Assembly (NCBI RefSeq): GCF_019599465.1
Contig: NZ_RKLR01000001.1
Coordinates: 1-64,000 of the forward strand
Source: Haloarcula rubra
GTDB taxonomy: Archaea; Halobacteriota; Halobacteria; Halobacteriales; Haloarculaceae
Direction: 5' to 3'
DNA: 64,000 nucleotides
A program made the position numbers and the translations under genes. The notes under the pieces are model-generated. The model made no database searches, was not told the origin of the DNA, and saw only the letters and a program-made list of their open reading frames with translations. This document shows, in pieces, positions 23,915 through 32,395 of the stretch (within the stretch, counting starts at the first letter, position 1; every line of letters starts with the position of its first letter).

Positions 23915-26464
23915 TCACTCCGGGATGCCGTCGTAGTCTTCCTCGTAATAGGTTTCGAGGAGCGCCCGGAGCGCGTTCCGGAGGTGGAAGTGAACCGTCG
24001 ACGAGGAGACGTCGAACGAGGCGGCGATGTCTTCGGCGGTACTCTCGCGTGGCCACTCGAAGTAGCCCGCGAGGTACGCGCTGTGGAGGACGTCGACCTG
24101 CCGGTCGGTCAGCCTGTCGGCCAGCGACTCCCGGAACTGCTGGACCGTCCGGACCGGGCGGTCCAGTTCGCGCTTCCTGACGAGTTTCGCACCCGGACAG
24201 GCGTCTTCGAGGTTCGAGACGAGCGAGCGCACCTCGGTATCGGGCGCGACTTCGGCGACGATACGAGCGACCCCACCGTCGACGGACGCGGACCGTATCG
24301 TCGCACCGTACGCGACGAGGACGTGTATCGCCGACTGGCCGTCGACGTGGCACTCGAACAGTCCGCCGTCGGCGCCGCCGGATATCGTTCTGACCGACTC
24401 GACGGCCGGCGACGACGCTGCGCGTTCGACCAACTGCTCGGCCGGGACGCCGTCGGCGTCGACGTAGAAGATTAGCTGGTCGGAGTCGGCCGGGACGAGT
24501 CCTTCGAGGGCGAGTCGGCAGTCGAACTCGGCGGCGACGGTCTGGAAGAACGAGTCCGGGCCGGCCACTTCGAACTCCAGTTCGGTCGCCGTGTCGGTCA
24601 GGAGCGTCTTGCGCGTCTCCGCGGCCCGAATCGCCCGGCCTATCATCTGCCCGAGTTCTCTGAGGACCGTCAGGAACTCCTCGTCGAACACCGACGGGTC
24701 GTCGGTGAACAGCAGGAGTGCCCCGTAGGCGGCGTTTCCGGAGACGAGCGGGACGGCGACGACGGCCTCGACGCCCGCGCCGTGTAGCGTCTCGTACCAC
24801 GGCCCGGTGTCGCCGCGCTCGTCGGTGTCGCGTTCGACCCGGACCGTCTCGGTTCCGGTGGTCGACGCCAGGAGGTCACCGAGGAACGGCGCGTCGACGT
24901 GGTCGCCGGCGTCGCCGGTGGCCCGACTGTCGGCGGCGCCCGCCGACTCGCGTATCCGGACGCTGTCACCGGACGACTGCCCACAGATAGCGGCCGCGAG
25001 GTAGGCGTCCTCGGCGGTGAATCGCTCACAGACGTTGCGCTGGATGGCCTCTCGACTCGTCGTCGCGGCCACCTCGGTGTTGATGTCCCTGATGACGGCG
25101 TTGAGTCGAGAGAGGTCGGACAGCCGCTCGTTCTGGCGTTCGAGGCGGGCTTCGCGTTCGGTCTGTCCGAGGCCAGCCTCGGTGATGGCGGTCAGGATGT
25201 CGGCGTACCGCTCTGTCTCATCGCCGAACACGTCGTCGGTGCGGGCTCCGAACACCAACACGCCGTAGCCGCCGAGCGGCGCGACCCGGCCGCTCTGGAC
25301 GTCCGTCTGGACCTGCAAGAGGTCCGCGAGTGCGTCGTCGCAGGCGCTCCGGCGCTCGTTCGCGAACGAGTCCCAGACGGGGTTCTCCGAATCGCCGATA
25401 GGTGCGGGCGCGTCCAGCGACGCCTCGTCGGCGGCGTACGCTATCGGGCTGAGGGCGTCGTCGCCGTCGTCGGGGACGTAGACACAGGCGACGGACGTCC
25501 CCAGTGCGTCGATGGCGGTCTGGACCGCTATCTCGGCGACTGCCTCGCTGGTAGTCGCACCCAGCATCGACTGGGTGGCGTCGTAGAGGGACGCTCGCAA
25601 CCGTTCGCGCACCTTCCGGTCGGTGACGTCCTCGGCGATGCCGGCGACTCTGACGACGTTCCCCTCGTCGTCGGTGATGGACACCGCTCGGTCCCGAACC
25701 CACCGCGTCGTCCCGTCCGGGCGCCGTATCCGGTACTCCTCGTCGTACTCCCCGTCCGGCTGTCGGTCGAGCGACGCACGGACCCGTTCCCGGTCGTCCG
25801 GATGGATGGCGTCGAGGAACGCGAGGGGGTTCTCCGAGAGACGGTCGCGGGACTGTCCCCAGACCTCCTCGTACGCGGGATTGACGTATATCATCTCGTC
25901 TTTCTCGGGGTCGGTCATCCAGACGACCTCCTCGATGTTGTCGATTATCTGTCGGAACGGCGTCTCGCGCCCGAACTCACGAGTGTCGTCGGATTCCGCG
26001 TCCGCCGCTCCGCCGTCGTACTCGTCGAGCGCACCGCTCCCGGTCTCGCGGACGTGCGGCGAGAGGTCGTGGTCGCGACACGCCTCGAGGAAGTCCGTCA
26101 GCGTCGCTTCGTCGGGCGCCCGGAGTCTGAACACCCACTCACAGGCCGTGGCGTGTGCACGCTCGACGACGACGTCGTGTGCCGTCAGCAAGGAGAGCAC
26201 GTCGGCCTCCTCGACCGACCACGAGATGCGATACCTGAGACACGTCCCGTCGTCGTGGCGCTTCGCCGCGGCGACGGCCCGGTCGGTCCGCAACGCCGCG
26301 TCGAAGGCCTCGGGGGCGTCCGTCTCGACCCGGACGTACCGGGCCAGTCCGCCGTCGTCGTAGACGGACGGTTCGAGTTCGACGCGAGTCGATTCGCTCA
26401 CCGCGACCGCCTCGGCTAACCCGACTGCGTCCGTCGGGAGACCGACGCTCACACAGACCGTCAT
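23915..26464 (-). CDS. PAS-GAF sensor with Bat-type HTH output
   Basis: The 849-residue protein has no kinase domain. An N-terminal region of about 190 residues is related to haloarchaeal output-type folds. A PAS domain follows at about 195-310 (IIDNIEEVVWMTDPEKDEMIYVNPAYEEVWG ... GIAEDVTDRK). One or two GAF domains lie at about 320-650. The C-terminal bacterio-opsin activator part ends in LTDRQVDVLHSAYLAGYFEWPRESTAEDIAASFDVSSSTVHFHLRNALRALL, the HTH_10 motif. It therefore couples sensing of a small molecule, light or redox state directly to DNA binding. Which genes it controls is unknown; the two HTH genes downstream are candidates. Confidence 0.88.
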   Translation of the reverse strand: MTVCVSVGLPTDAVGLAEAVAVSESTRVELEPSVYDDGGLARYVRVETDAPEAFDAALRTDRAVAAAKRHDDGTCLRYRISWSVEEADVLSLLTAHDVVVERAHATACEWVFRLRAPDEATLTDFLEACRDHDLSPHVRETGSGALDEYDGGAADAESDDTREFGRETPFRQIIDNIEEVVWMTDPEKDEMIYVNPAYEEVWGQSRDRLSENPLAFLDAIHPDDRERVRASLDRQPDGEYDEEYRIRRPDGTTRWVRDRAVSITDDEGNVVRVAGIAEDVTDRKVRERLRASLYDATQSMLGATTSEAVAEIAVQTAIDALGTSVACVYVPDDGDDALSPIAYAADEASLDAPAPIGDSENPVWDSFANERRSACDDALADLLQVQTDVQSGRVAPLGGYGVLVFGARTDDVFGDETERYADILTAITEAGLGQTEREARLERQNERLSDLSRLNAVIRDINTEVAATTSREAIQRNVCERFTAEDAYLAAAICGQSSGDSVRIRESAGAADSRATGDAGDHVDAPFLGDLLASTTGTETVRVERDTDERGDTGPWYETLHGAGVEAVVAVPLVSGNAAYGALLLFTDDPSVFDEEFLTVLRELGQMIGRAIRAAETRKTLLTDTATELEFEVAGPDSFFQTVAAEFDCRLALEGLVPADSDQLIFYVDADGVPAEQLVERAASSPAVESVRTISGGADGGLFECHVDGQSAIHVLVAYGATIRSASVDGGVARIVAEVAPDTEVRSLVSNLEDACPGAKLVRKRELDRPVRTVQQFRESLADRLTDRQVDVLHSAYLAGYFEWPRESTAEDIAASFDVSSSTVHFHLRNALRALLETYYEEDYDGIPE

Positions 26465-26767
26465 TCCGACGGCGTCACAGCGGACGGTACGACAGTCCGA
26501 GTCGCCGTCTCGGGAGGTGCTGAGCAGAGTTCGACCGTGAAATCGACCATCGGGAGTACTGAGATTCGAACCATTGAAATCACTTAGTCGTAGCCCACTC
26601 GACCGTCCTGACGACAGATAGGGCAGGGAGAGTCGCCGGCGCCGCCACGGGAGGGTCGAGGAGCACAGTGTCGATTGGTCGTGTAATTCGTTGAGACTTT
26701 TCTATCTTTGCATCACTGACGGTGGTGAAGGTGGCCGCTTTTCAGTTCGGCGTGCGGACTGTCTACC
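26465..26767. other. Divergent intergenic region between the Bat-like sensor and the YyaL-type gene
   Basis: 303 bases with no credible ORF. A CTTTTCAG stretch near 26735-26742 sits about 28 bp before the ATG at 26768 and may be the promoter for the plus-strand gene. An AT-richer patch (TTTTCTATCTTTGC) lies at about 26698-26711. No clear TATA is seen for the minus-strand sensor. Confidence 0.4.
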
Positions 26768-28906
26768 ATGACAGACGACGCCGACCCGACGAGACGGAAC
26801 CGCCTCGACGCAGAGGAGAGTCCGTACCTCCGCCAGCACGCCGACAACCCGGTGAACTGGCAGCCGTGGGACGAACGGGCGCTCGAAGCCGCGAAGGAAC
26901 GAGACGTGCCCATCTTCCTCTCTATCGGCTACGCGGCCTGTCACTGGTGTCACGTCATGGAGGAGGAGAGCTTCGAGGACGAGGCCATCGCCGAGACGCT
27001 GAACGAGAACTTCGTCCCGGTGAAAGTCGACCGGGAGGAACGACCGGACCTCGACTCGGTGTACATGAGCATCTGTCAGCAGGTCACGGGTGGTGGCGGG
27101 TGGCCGCTGTCTGCGTGGCTCACCCCCGACGGCAAGCCGTTCTACGTCGGGACGTACTTCCCGCCGGAGGAGAAGCGAGGCCAACCGGGCTTTCACGACC
27201 TGCTGAAGCAACTGTCGAACTCGTGGTCCGACCCCGAACAGCGCGGGGAGATGGAGAACCGCGCCCAGCAGTGGACCGACGCCATCGAGAGCGACCTCGA
27301 AGCGACGACCGGCGACTCCAGCGACCCCGACGACAACCTCGTCCAGACGGCGGCGACCATCGCCCACCGCGGCGCCGACCGAGACAACGGCGGGTGGGGG
27401 TCGGGCGGCCCGAAGTTCCCGCAGACGGGGCGCGTCCACGCCCTACTCCGCGCGCACGCCGACGGTGGACAGGAAGACTACCTGAACGTCGTCGAGGAGA
27501 CGCTGAACGCGATGGCCGACCGGGGCCTGTACGACCACGTCGGCGGCGGGTTCCACCGCTACTCGACGGACCCGCAGTGGGGCGTCCCCCACTTCGAGAA
27601 GATGCTGTACGACAACGCCGAGATTCCGCGGGCCTTCCTCGCCGGCTATCAGGCGCTGGGCAACGAGCGCTACGCCGCCGTCGTCCGGGAGACGTTCGCG
27701 TTCGTCCAGCGGGAACTCCAGCACGAAGACGGCGGGTTCTTCAGTACGCTGGATGCGGTGAGCCGACCGCCCGACGACCCCGACGGCGAGACGGAAGAGG
27801 GCGCGTTCTACGTCTGGACGCCCGAACAGGTCCACGACGCCGTCGACGACGAGACGGCCGCCGACGTCTTCTGTGAGTACTACGGCGTCACGGAACGCGG
27901 CAACTTCGAGGGTGCGACCGTGCTGGCGGTTCGCAAGCCCGTCCCCGTCCTCGCCGAGGAGTACGACCTGAGCGAGGACGAGATTACCGAGAAGCTACGG
28001 CAGGCGCTCGACGAGACGTTCGCGGCCCGGGAGGAACGCCCCCGTCCGGCCCGCGACGAGAAGGTGCTGGCCGGGTGGAACGGGCTGATGATTTCGACGC
28101 TCGCCGAGGGTGCCGTCGTGTTGGACGACGGCTACGCCGACGTGGCCGCCGACGCGCTGGGATTCGTCCGCGAAAACCTCTGGGACGAAGACGCACAGCG
28201 CCTCAGCCGCCGGTTCAAGGACGGCGACGTGGCCATCGACGGCTATCTGGAGGACTACGCGTTCCTCGCTCGCGGCGCGTTCGACCTGTTCGAGGCGACG
28301 GGCGACGTCGACTACCTCGACTTCGCGATGGACCTCGCCGAGGCCGTCACCGAGGCGTTCTGGGACGACGCCGAGGAGACGCTCTACTTCACCCCCACCG
28401 GCGGCGAGGCGCTGGTCGCCCGGCCGCAGGAACTCACCGACCAGTCCACGCCGTCGAGTACCGGCGTCGCCGTCGAACTCCTGCTGGAACTCACGCACTT
28501 CCGGGACGACGACCGGTTCGGCGACGTGGCCGAGAAGGTCCTGCGCACGCACGCCGACCGCGTCTCCTCGAACCCGCTCCAGCACGCGTCGCTGACGCTC
28601 GCGACAGATACCTACGAGCAGGGGTCGCTGGAACTGACCCTCGTCTGTGACCCGGCGGACCCGCCCGCCGAGTGGACGGCCACGCTGGCCGAGACGTACG
28701 TCCCCCGTCGGCTACTGGCGTGGCGGCCCGACGACGCCGAGACGTTCGACGCGTGGCTCGACACGCTGAGCGTCGACGAGGCGCCGCCAATCTGGGCCGG
28801 TCGCGACGCCGCGGACGGCGACCCCACGGTGTACGCCTGTCGGAACTTCGCGTGTTCCCCGCCGAAACACGACCTCTCGGCGGCGCTCTCGTGGGGACAG
28901 GACTAG
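26768..28906 (+). CDS. YyaL-type thioredoxin-domain protein (DUF255)
   Basis: The 712-residue protein has an N-terminal thioredoxin-like DUF255 domain with NRLDAEESPYLRQHADNPVNWQPW, the cysteine pair YAACHWCHVM near residue 58-61, and EERPDLDSVYM. A long six-hairpin-glycosidase-like alpha barrel follows (GGGFHRYSTDPQWGVPHFEKMLYDNA, LAGWNGLMISTLAEG, DYAFLARG). The family (human spermatogenesis-associated 20, bacterial YyaL) is widespread and its function is unclear. The CxxC suggests a redox role. A small thioredoxin gene lies convergent with a shared end. Confidence 0.9.
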   Translation: MTDDADPTRRNRLDAEESPYLRQHADNPVNWQPWDERALEAAKERDVPIFLSIGYAACHWCHVMEEESFEDEAIAETLNENFVPVKVDREERPDLDSVYMSICQQVTGGGGWPLSAWLTPDGKPFYVGTYFPPEEKRGQPGFHDLLKQLSNSWSDPEQRGEMENRAQQWTDAIESDLEATTGDSSDPDDNLVQTAATIAHRGADRDNGGWGSGGPKFPQTGRVHALLRAHADGGQEDYLNVVEETLNAMADRGLYDHVGGGFHRYSTDPQWGVPHFEKMLYDNAEIPRAFLAGYQALGNERYAAVVRETFAFVQRELQHEDGGFFSTLDAVSRPPDDPDGETEEGAFYVWTPEQVHDAVDDETAADVFCEYYGVTERGNFEGATVLAVRKPVPVLAEEYDLSEDEITEKLRQALDETFAAREERPRPARDEKVLAGWNGLMISTLAEGAVVLDDGYADVAADALGFVRENLWDEDAQRLSRRFKDGDVAIDGYLEDYAFLARGAFDLFEATGDVDYLDFAMDLAEAVTEAFWDDAEETLYFTPTGGEALVARPQELTDQSTPSSTGVAVELLLELTHFRDDDRFGDVAEKVLRTHADRVSSNPLQHASLTLATDTYEQGSLELTLVCDPADPPAEWTATLAETYVPRRLLAWRPDDAETFDAWLDTLSVDEAPPIWAGRDAADGDPTVYACRNFACSPPKHDLSAALSWGQD

Positions 28907-29302
28907 TTACTCGAGTTTCGCTTCGATTTCGTTCGCGAGGTAGACGGCGATGGGGACCGGTTCCTCCTCCACGAACCGGGCTATCTCCTCGCCGTCGCGT
29001 TCGACGACGACGGTCGGGATGTACTCGACGCCGTACTCCTCTACCTTCGGCCCGGTCTTCGAGCCGTCGTCCTCCTTCTCGGTCGGGTAGTGGTGAATCT
29101 TCGACTTGGGGATTTCGGCGGCCTCCAGCGCCGCACCGAAGTCGGGGAGTTGCGCCCGGCAGTCCTTACACCAGTCGCCACCCCAGACGTGGTACTCCAG
29201 TTCGGCAGCGTGGCGGGCGAGGACGTCGACGGTGTCGGAGTAGGCGTCCTTCACCCAGACCGGGTTCGGTTCCATCGTTTCGAGCGTTCCGCTCTCACTC
29301 AT
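28907..29302 (-). CDS. Thioredoxin-family protein with CKDC active site
   Basis: The 131-residue protein has a thioredoxin fold with active-site sequence WGGDWCKDCRAQLPDF (C-K-D-C near residues 45-48). Its cis-proline comes in GVEYIPTVVVERDGEEIARF. The CKDC dipeptide differs from the CGPC of thioredoxin and is more like disulphide-handling or peroxiredoxin-like relatives. There is no signal peptide, so it is cytosolic. It ends head-to-head with the DUF255 protein gene, directly abutting at 28907. Confidence 0.85.
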   Translation of the reverse strand: MSESGTLETMEPNPVWVKDAYSDTVDVLARHAAELEYHVWGGDWCKDCRAQLPDFGAALEAAEIPKSKIHHYPTEKEDDGSKTGPKVEEYGVEYIPTVVVERDGEEIARFVEEEPVPIAVYLANEIEAKLE

Positions 29303-29344
29303 AGCACCCCGTAACGCGGCGAGTGGCTTGAACCCCCCGACTGT

Positions 29345-29779
29345 TCAGGACCGTTCGAGCCGTGCACGGAGGCGTTCGCGGAGGAGCGTCCGGTGACAGC
29401 GCTTGCGCTCGCCCTCGAAGCAGACGAGCACGACCGTCTCACCGTCCCGAACCCGGTCGGCGAGGTCTGTGATGGCCTGCTGGGCCGCCTCGCTCTCGTC
29501 GAGGTGGGTCCGATAGCGGTCGGCGAAGTCCGTCTCGTCCCACGCGGCGTTGTGCGCGCCCTCCTCGCAGAGGCCCTGCATCTGCAGGTCCTCGGCACGC
29601 CGTTTCGTCTCGGCGAGGAGGTCCGACGGGGGCCCCAGTTCGGGGCGGTTCTCGTCGACGGCGGCGTGGAACCACCCCGTCGGTTCGCGGACGACGCCGA
29701 CCAGCGTCTCGTCGCCCGAGAGGTCGGCGAGGCCGTGCTGAATCGCCGCGACGTAGGTATCGCGGACGCCACCGCTCAT
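29345..29779 (-). CDS. DUF488-like protein
   Basis: The 144-residue protein carries the DUF488 C-terminal motif VVLVCFEGERKRCHRTLLRERL near residue 120, with conserved cysteines flanking a histidine. The function of DUF488 is not established; a nucleic-acid or small-molecule role has been suggested for relatives. The start at 29779 (MSGGVRDTY) is taken because the longer frame begins with an arginine-rich stretch. It is 42 bases from the thioredoxin gene on the same strand. Confidence 0.7.
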   Translation of the reverse strand: MSGGVRDTYVAAIQHGLADLSGDETLVGVVREPTGWFHAAVDENRPELGPPSDLLAETKRRAEDLQMQGLCEEGAHNAAWDETDFADRYRTHLDESEAAQQAITDLADRVRDGETVVLVCFEGERKRCHRTLLRERLRARLERS

Positions 29780-29858
29780 GGCCGACCGGACGGCCAGACG
29801 GCGGAAAAGTCTGCCGGCAACGCGCACCACCCACAGGAATCGGGGGCTCCACTAGGGG

Positions 29859-29865
29859 TTTTAAG
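29859..29865 (+). promoter_or_regulatory. TATA box of cysK
   Basis: TTTTAAG lies 24-30 bp before the ATG at 29889 and predicts a leaderless transcript. Confidence 0.6.
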
Positions 29866-29888
29866 CGGGGCTGGCGTACGCGACGCCA

Positions 29889-30812
29889 ATGCACGAGACA
29901 CTACACGAGTCTATCGCCGACGCTATCGGGTCCCCGCTGGTGTCGGTTCGGGCCCCCGAGGGCGCGACGGTGGCGGCGAAGGTGGAGTCGTTCAACCCCG
30001 GTGGGTCCGCGAAAGACCGACCGGCGAAGTTCATGATAGAAGGCGCCGAGGCGGAGGGCGTCCTCACCCCCGGTGACACCCTCGTGGAACCGACCAGCGG
30101 CAACACCGGCATCGGCATGGCGATGGTCGGGGCCGCGAAGGGGTACGACGTCGTCCTCGTGATGCCGTCCTCGAAGTCCCCCGAGCGCCGCGAGATTATG
30201 CGGGCCTACGGCGCCGACATCGAACTCGTCGAGGGCGACATCTCCGACGCGAAGGACCGCGCGGACGAACTCACCGACCAGAGCGGCTACGTCCAGTTGC
30301 GCCAGTTCGAGAACTCTGCCAACCCCGAGGCCCACTACGAGACGACGGGGCCGGAGATTGTCGAACAGGTCGGGGACCGCACCGTCGACGCCCTCGTGGC
30401 CGGCGTCGGCACGGGCGGCACCATCACGGGCACCGGCCGGCGACTCCGCGAGGCGTTCCCCGAACTCGACGTGGTCGCGGTCGAACCAGCGGACAACGCC
30501 GTCCTCTCGGGGATGGAACCGGGGACCGGCGAGGACAGTTTCCAGGGGATGGGCCCCGGATTCGTCAGCGACAACCTCGACGTGGACCTGTTGGACGACG
30601 TTCGCACCGTCGAACTCGACGACGCCGAGGCGGAGTGTCGTCGCCTCGCCCGCGAGGAGGGCATCCTCGTCGGGCAGTCCTCGGGAGCCTCGAACCTCGC
30701 GGCCCGCGAGGTGGCCGAGGAACTCGTCGCGGCGGGCGTCGACGACCCCCTGGTCGTCACCGTCTACTGGGACAGCGGCGAGCGCTACATGTCGACCGGG
30801 ATGTTCGACTAA
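29889..30812 (+). CDS. cysK: Cysteine synthase (O-acetylserine sulfhydrylase type)
   Basis: The 307-residue PLP enzyme shows FNPGGSAKDRPAKFMI with the PLP lysine, the substrate loop PTSGNTGIGMA, and GVGTGGTITGTGRRL for phosphate binding. It would form cysteine from O-acetylserine (or a phosphoserine-type donor) and sulphide. The length is typical for CysK/CysM and there is no CBS extension. The 3' end overlaps the convergent regulator by 4 bases. The neighbouring genes do not reveal the sulphur source. Confidence 0.9.
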   Translation: MHETLHESIADAIGSPLVSVRAPEGATVAAKVESFNPGGSAKDRPAKFMIEGAEAEGVLTPGDTLVEPTSGNTGIGMAMVGAAKGYDVVLVMPSSKSPERREIMRAYGADIELVEGDISDAKDRADELTDQSGYVQLRQFENSANPEAHYETTGPEIVEQVGDRTVDALVAGVGTGGTITGTGRRLREAFPELDVVAVEPADNAVLSGMEPGTGEDSFQGMGPGFVSDNLDVDLLDDVRTVELDDAEAECRRLAREEGILVGQSSGASNLAAREVAEELVAAGVDDPLVVTVYWDSGERYMSTGMFD

Positions 30813-31573
30813 GCGAGGCGCCGGGCCGCGTCTTTGAACCGTTCGTACTGCTCGCGTGCCCACTCGTTCATCGCCTCGGTGTCGTTGTTGACGACGCCGA
30901 CGATGCCGGTGTCGTCGTAGACGACGATGCCGCTGACGGTGGTCTCCGGCTTCTCGGCGGTCCAGACGGCGTAGGGCATCGTCTGTTCGGTGACGAAAAC
31001 CGAGAGGCCGTCGGCCCCGCTGAGCGTGTCCATGCCGTCGGGATACACGTCGGAGAGCGCCTCTACCACGTCGTCGGTGAGGACCAGTTCTATCTCCGCA
31101 CCGCCGCCCTCGACGAGCGAGGCGACCACGTCGATGTAGCGCGGGACGACGGCCGGACCGGTTCCGCAGAACCGCTCGGCTCCGCGGACCCGTTCGACGT
31201 TGGCTTCCACCGGGCGTTCGGGGGCCGCCGGCGTCGACTCGACGACCTGTGCGTCCTCGAGGATAGCGGGGTCGACGTCGACGTCGGGCGGGAGTGCAGC
31301 GAGGACCGACTGCGCCTCGCTCAACGCGTCGAGTCGCCCGAGGAACCGGTCGTAGGCCGACAGCGCCTCACGCCCCGCGTAGGTCGCCACGTACCGACTC
31401 TCTCGTCGCTCGACGAGTGACTCGTCGGTCAGTGCGTCGATAGCCCTGTCGACGGTCGAGCGCGACGCGCCGAGTCGTTCCACGAGTTCCGGTTTCGTCG
31501 TCGGAGTCGACAGTGCTCGCAGTACGTCTCGACGCTTCGCGACGACGTCGGCGGTGTCCGGAACTGTGACCAT
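30809..31573 (-). CDS. Winged-helix transcriptional regulator (haloarchaeal)
   Basis: The 254-residue protein has an N-terminal winged helix (about 10-70: VVAKRRDVLRALSTPTTKPELVERLGASRSTVDRAIDAL). A C-terminal alpha/beta region with VVSGIVVYDDTGIVGVVNNDTEAMNEW resembles the methanogen regulator-type DUF1724 domain. The effector is unknown. It overlaps the end of cysK by 4 bases in convergent orientation, so it is separately transcribed. The upstream side carries a short imperfect palindrome near 31681. Confidence 0.75.
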   Translation of the reverse strand: MVTVPDTADVVAKRRDVLRALSTPTTKPELVERLGASRSTVDRAIDALTDESLVERRESRYVATYAGREALSAYDRFLGRLDALSEAQSVLAALPPDVDVDPAILEDAQVVESTPAAPERPVEANVERVRGAERFCGTGPAVVPRYIDVVASLVEGGGAEIELVLTDDVVEALSDVYPDGMDTLSGADGLSVFVTEQTMPYAVWTAEKPETTVSGIVVYDDTGIVGVVNNDTEAMNEWAREQYERFKDAARRLA

Positions 31574-31680
31574 CGACGGGAACGTGTCAGGGCTGACGGA
31601 TGCATCTTCTGGTCACTCGACGCCGACCAGAGCGCGGGTACTGGCGGAATATCGGGGTCCGGTGATTTTCCCGAACCGTC

Positions 31681-31694
31681 GGTATAAGTATACC
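31681..31694. promoter_or_regulatory. Imperfect 14-bp palindrome
   Basis: GGTATAAGTATACC pairs at all but its two central bases. It is flanked by CCG and CGG on the outer sides. It lies about 110 bp upstream of the winged-helix gene start and could be an operator or a TATA region. The link to the regulator is only positional. Confidence 0.3.
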
Positions 31695-31837
31695 TCGGCC
31701 CGATGTAACAACCGGGGTACATCGATACGACAGCGTCGGTACCCCGCAGGAGTGTCCACTCGGTCGGCCCACCGTGCCTCTGACAGCCAGTCGAACCGAC
31801 CACGCCTCTGACATCTGGACACCCGCCGTGCCTTTCC

Positions 31838-32368
31838 TCACGCGCCGAACTCCGACTCGGTGACCCTGACGACCAGCGTATCGTCCACGTCTCGCAGGTC
31901 GTACTCCGGAATCGTCTCGCCGGTACGTGTCAGTAACATCGGTTCGACGAGGCGTGGCGGCCGTTCCGCTGCCGGTTCGGTCGTCGAGTCGTCGTCGGTC
32001 TCGGCAGTCGTCTCGCCGTCGTCGTCCGTCTCGCTCTCGACGACGCCGTACACCTTGAGGAACCGACCAGTGTCCTCGGGCGCTATCTGGTCGTCCCGGA
32101 TAGCCGTCGCGATGTCCCGCGAGAGCCACTCCGTCTCGCTGACGGAGGGTTCCCTGACGAACGCGGCGTCGACGAACCGGACGAGGTACCAGTTCAGGTC
32201 GTTCAGGAGGGCGACGGCGGCACCGAGGCTCACGGTCTCCAGTCGGAGCGTGTTCTCGAACGGTTCCCGGAGGTCGTAGGTGGCCAGCGCGTTCCGGGCG
32301 GTCTCTCGCGAGAGCAGTTCGTACTGGAGGTTCACGTCCTCGCTCCCGACGAGACAGACCTGCGTCAT
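31838..32368 (-). CDS. DUF5804-type haloarchaeal protein
   Basis: The 176-residue protein begins MTQVCLVGSEDVNLQYELLSRETARNALATYDL and has a LLNDLNWYLVRFVDAAFV segment near 60. A low-complexity acidic stretch of threonine, aspartate and glutamate spans about 115-135, before a short C-terminal part with VEPMLLTRTGETIP. The family is restricted to haloarchaea and its function is not known. It follows thiI in the same direction after 27 bases and may be co-transcribed. Confidence 0.7.
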   Translation of the reverse strand: MTQVCLVGSEDVNLQYELLSRETARNALATYDLREPFENTLRLETVSLGAAVALLNDLNWYLVRFVDAAFVREPSVSETEWLSRDIATAIRDDQIAPEDTGRFLKVYGVVESETDDDGETTAETDDDSTTEPAAERPPRLVEPMLLTRTGETIPEYDLRDVDDTLVVRVTESEFGA

Positions 32369-32395
32369 GGGTCGTCCGTGGCCCGCCCCGGAGAT

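Noticed and set aside
31554-31811. Plus-strand frame of 85 codons between the regulator and the DUF5804 gene
   Set aside because: It runs across a promoter-like region with a palindrome and has a serine/arginine-rich composition without haloarchaeal features.
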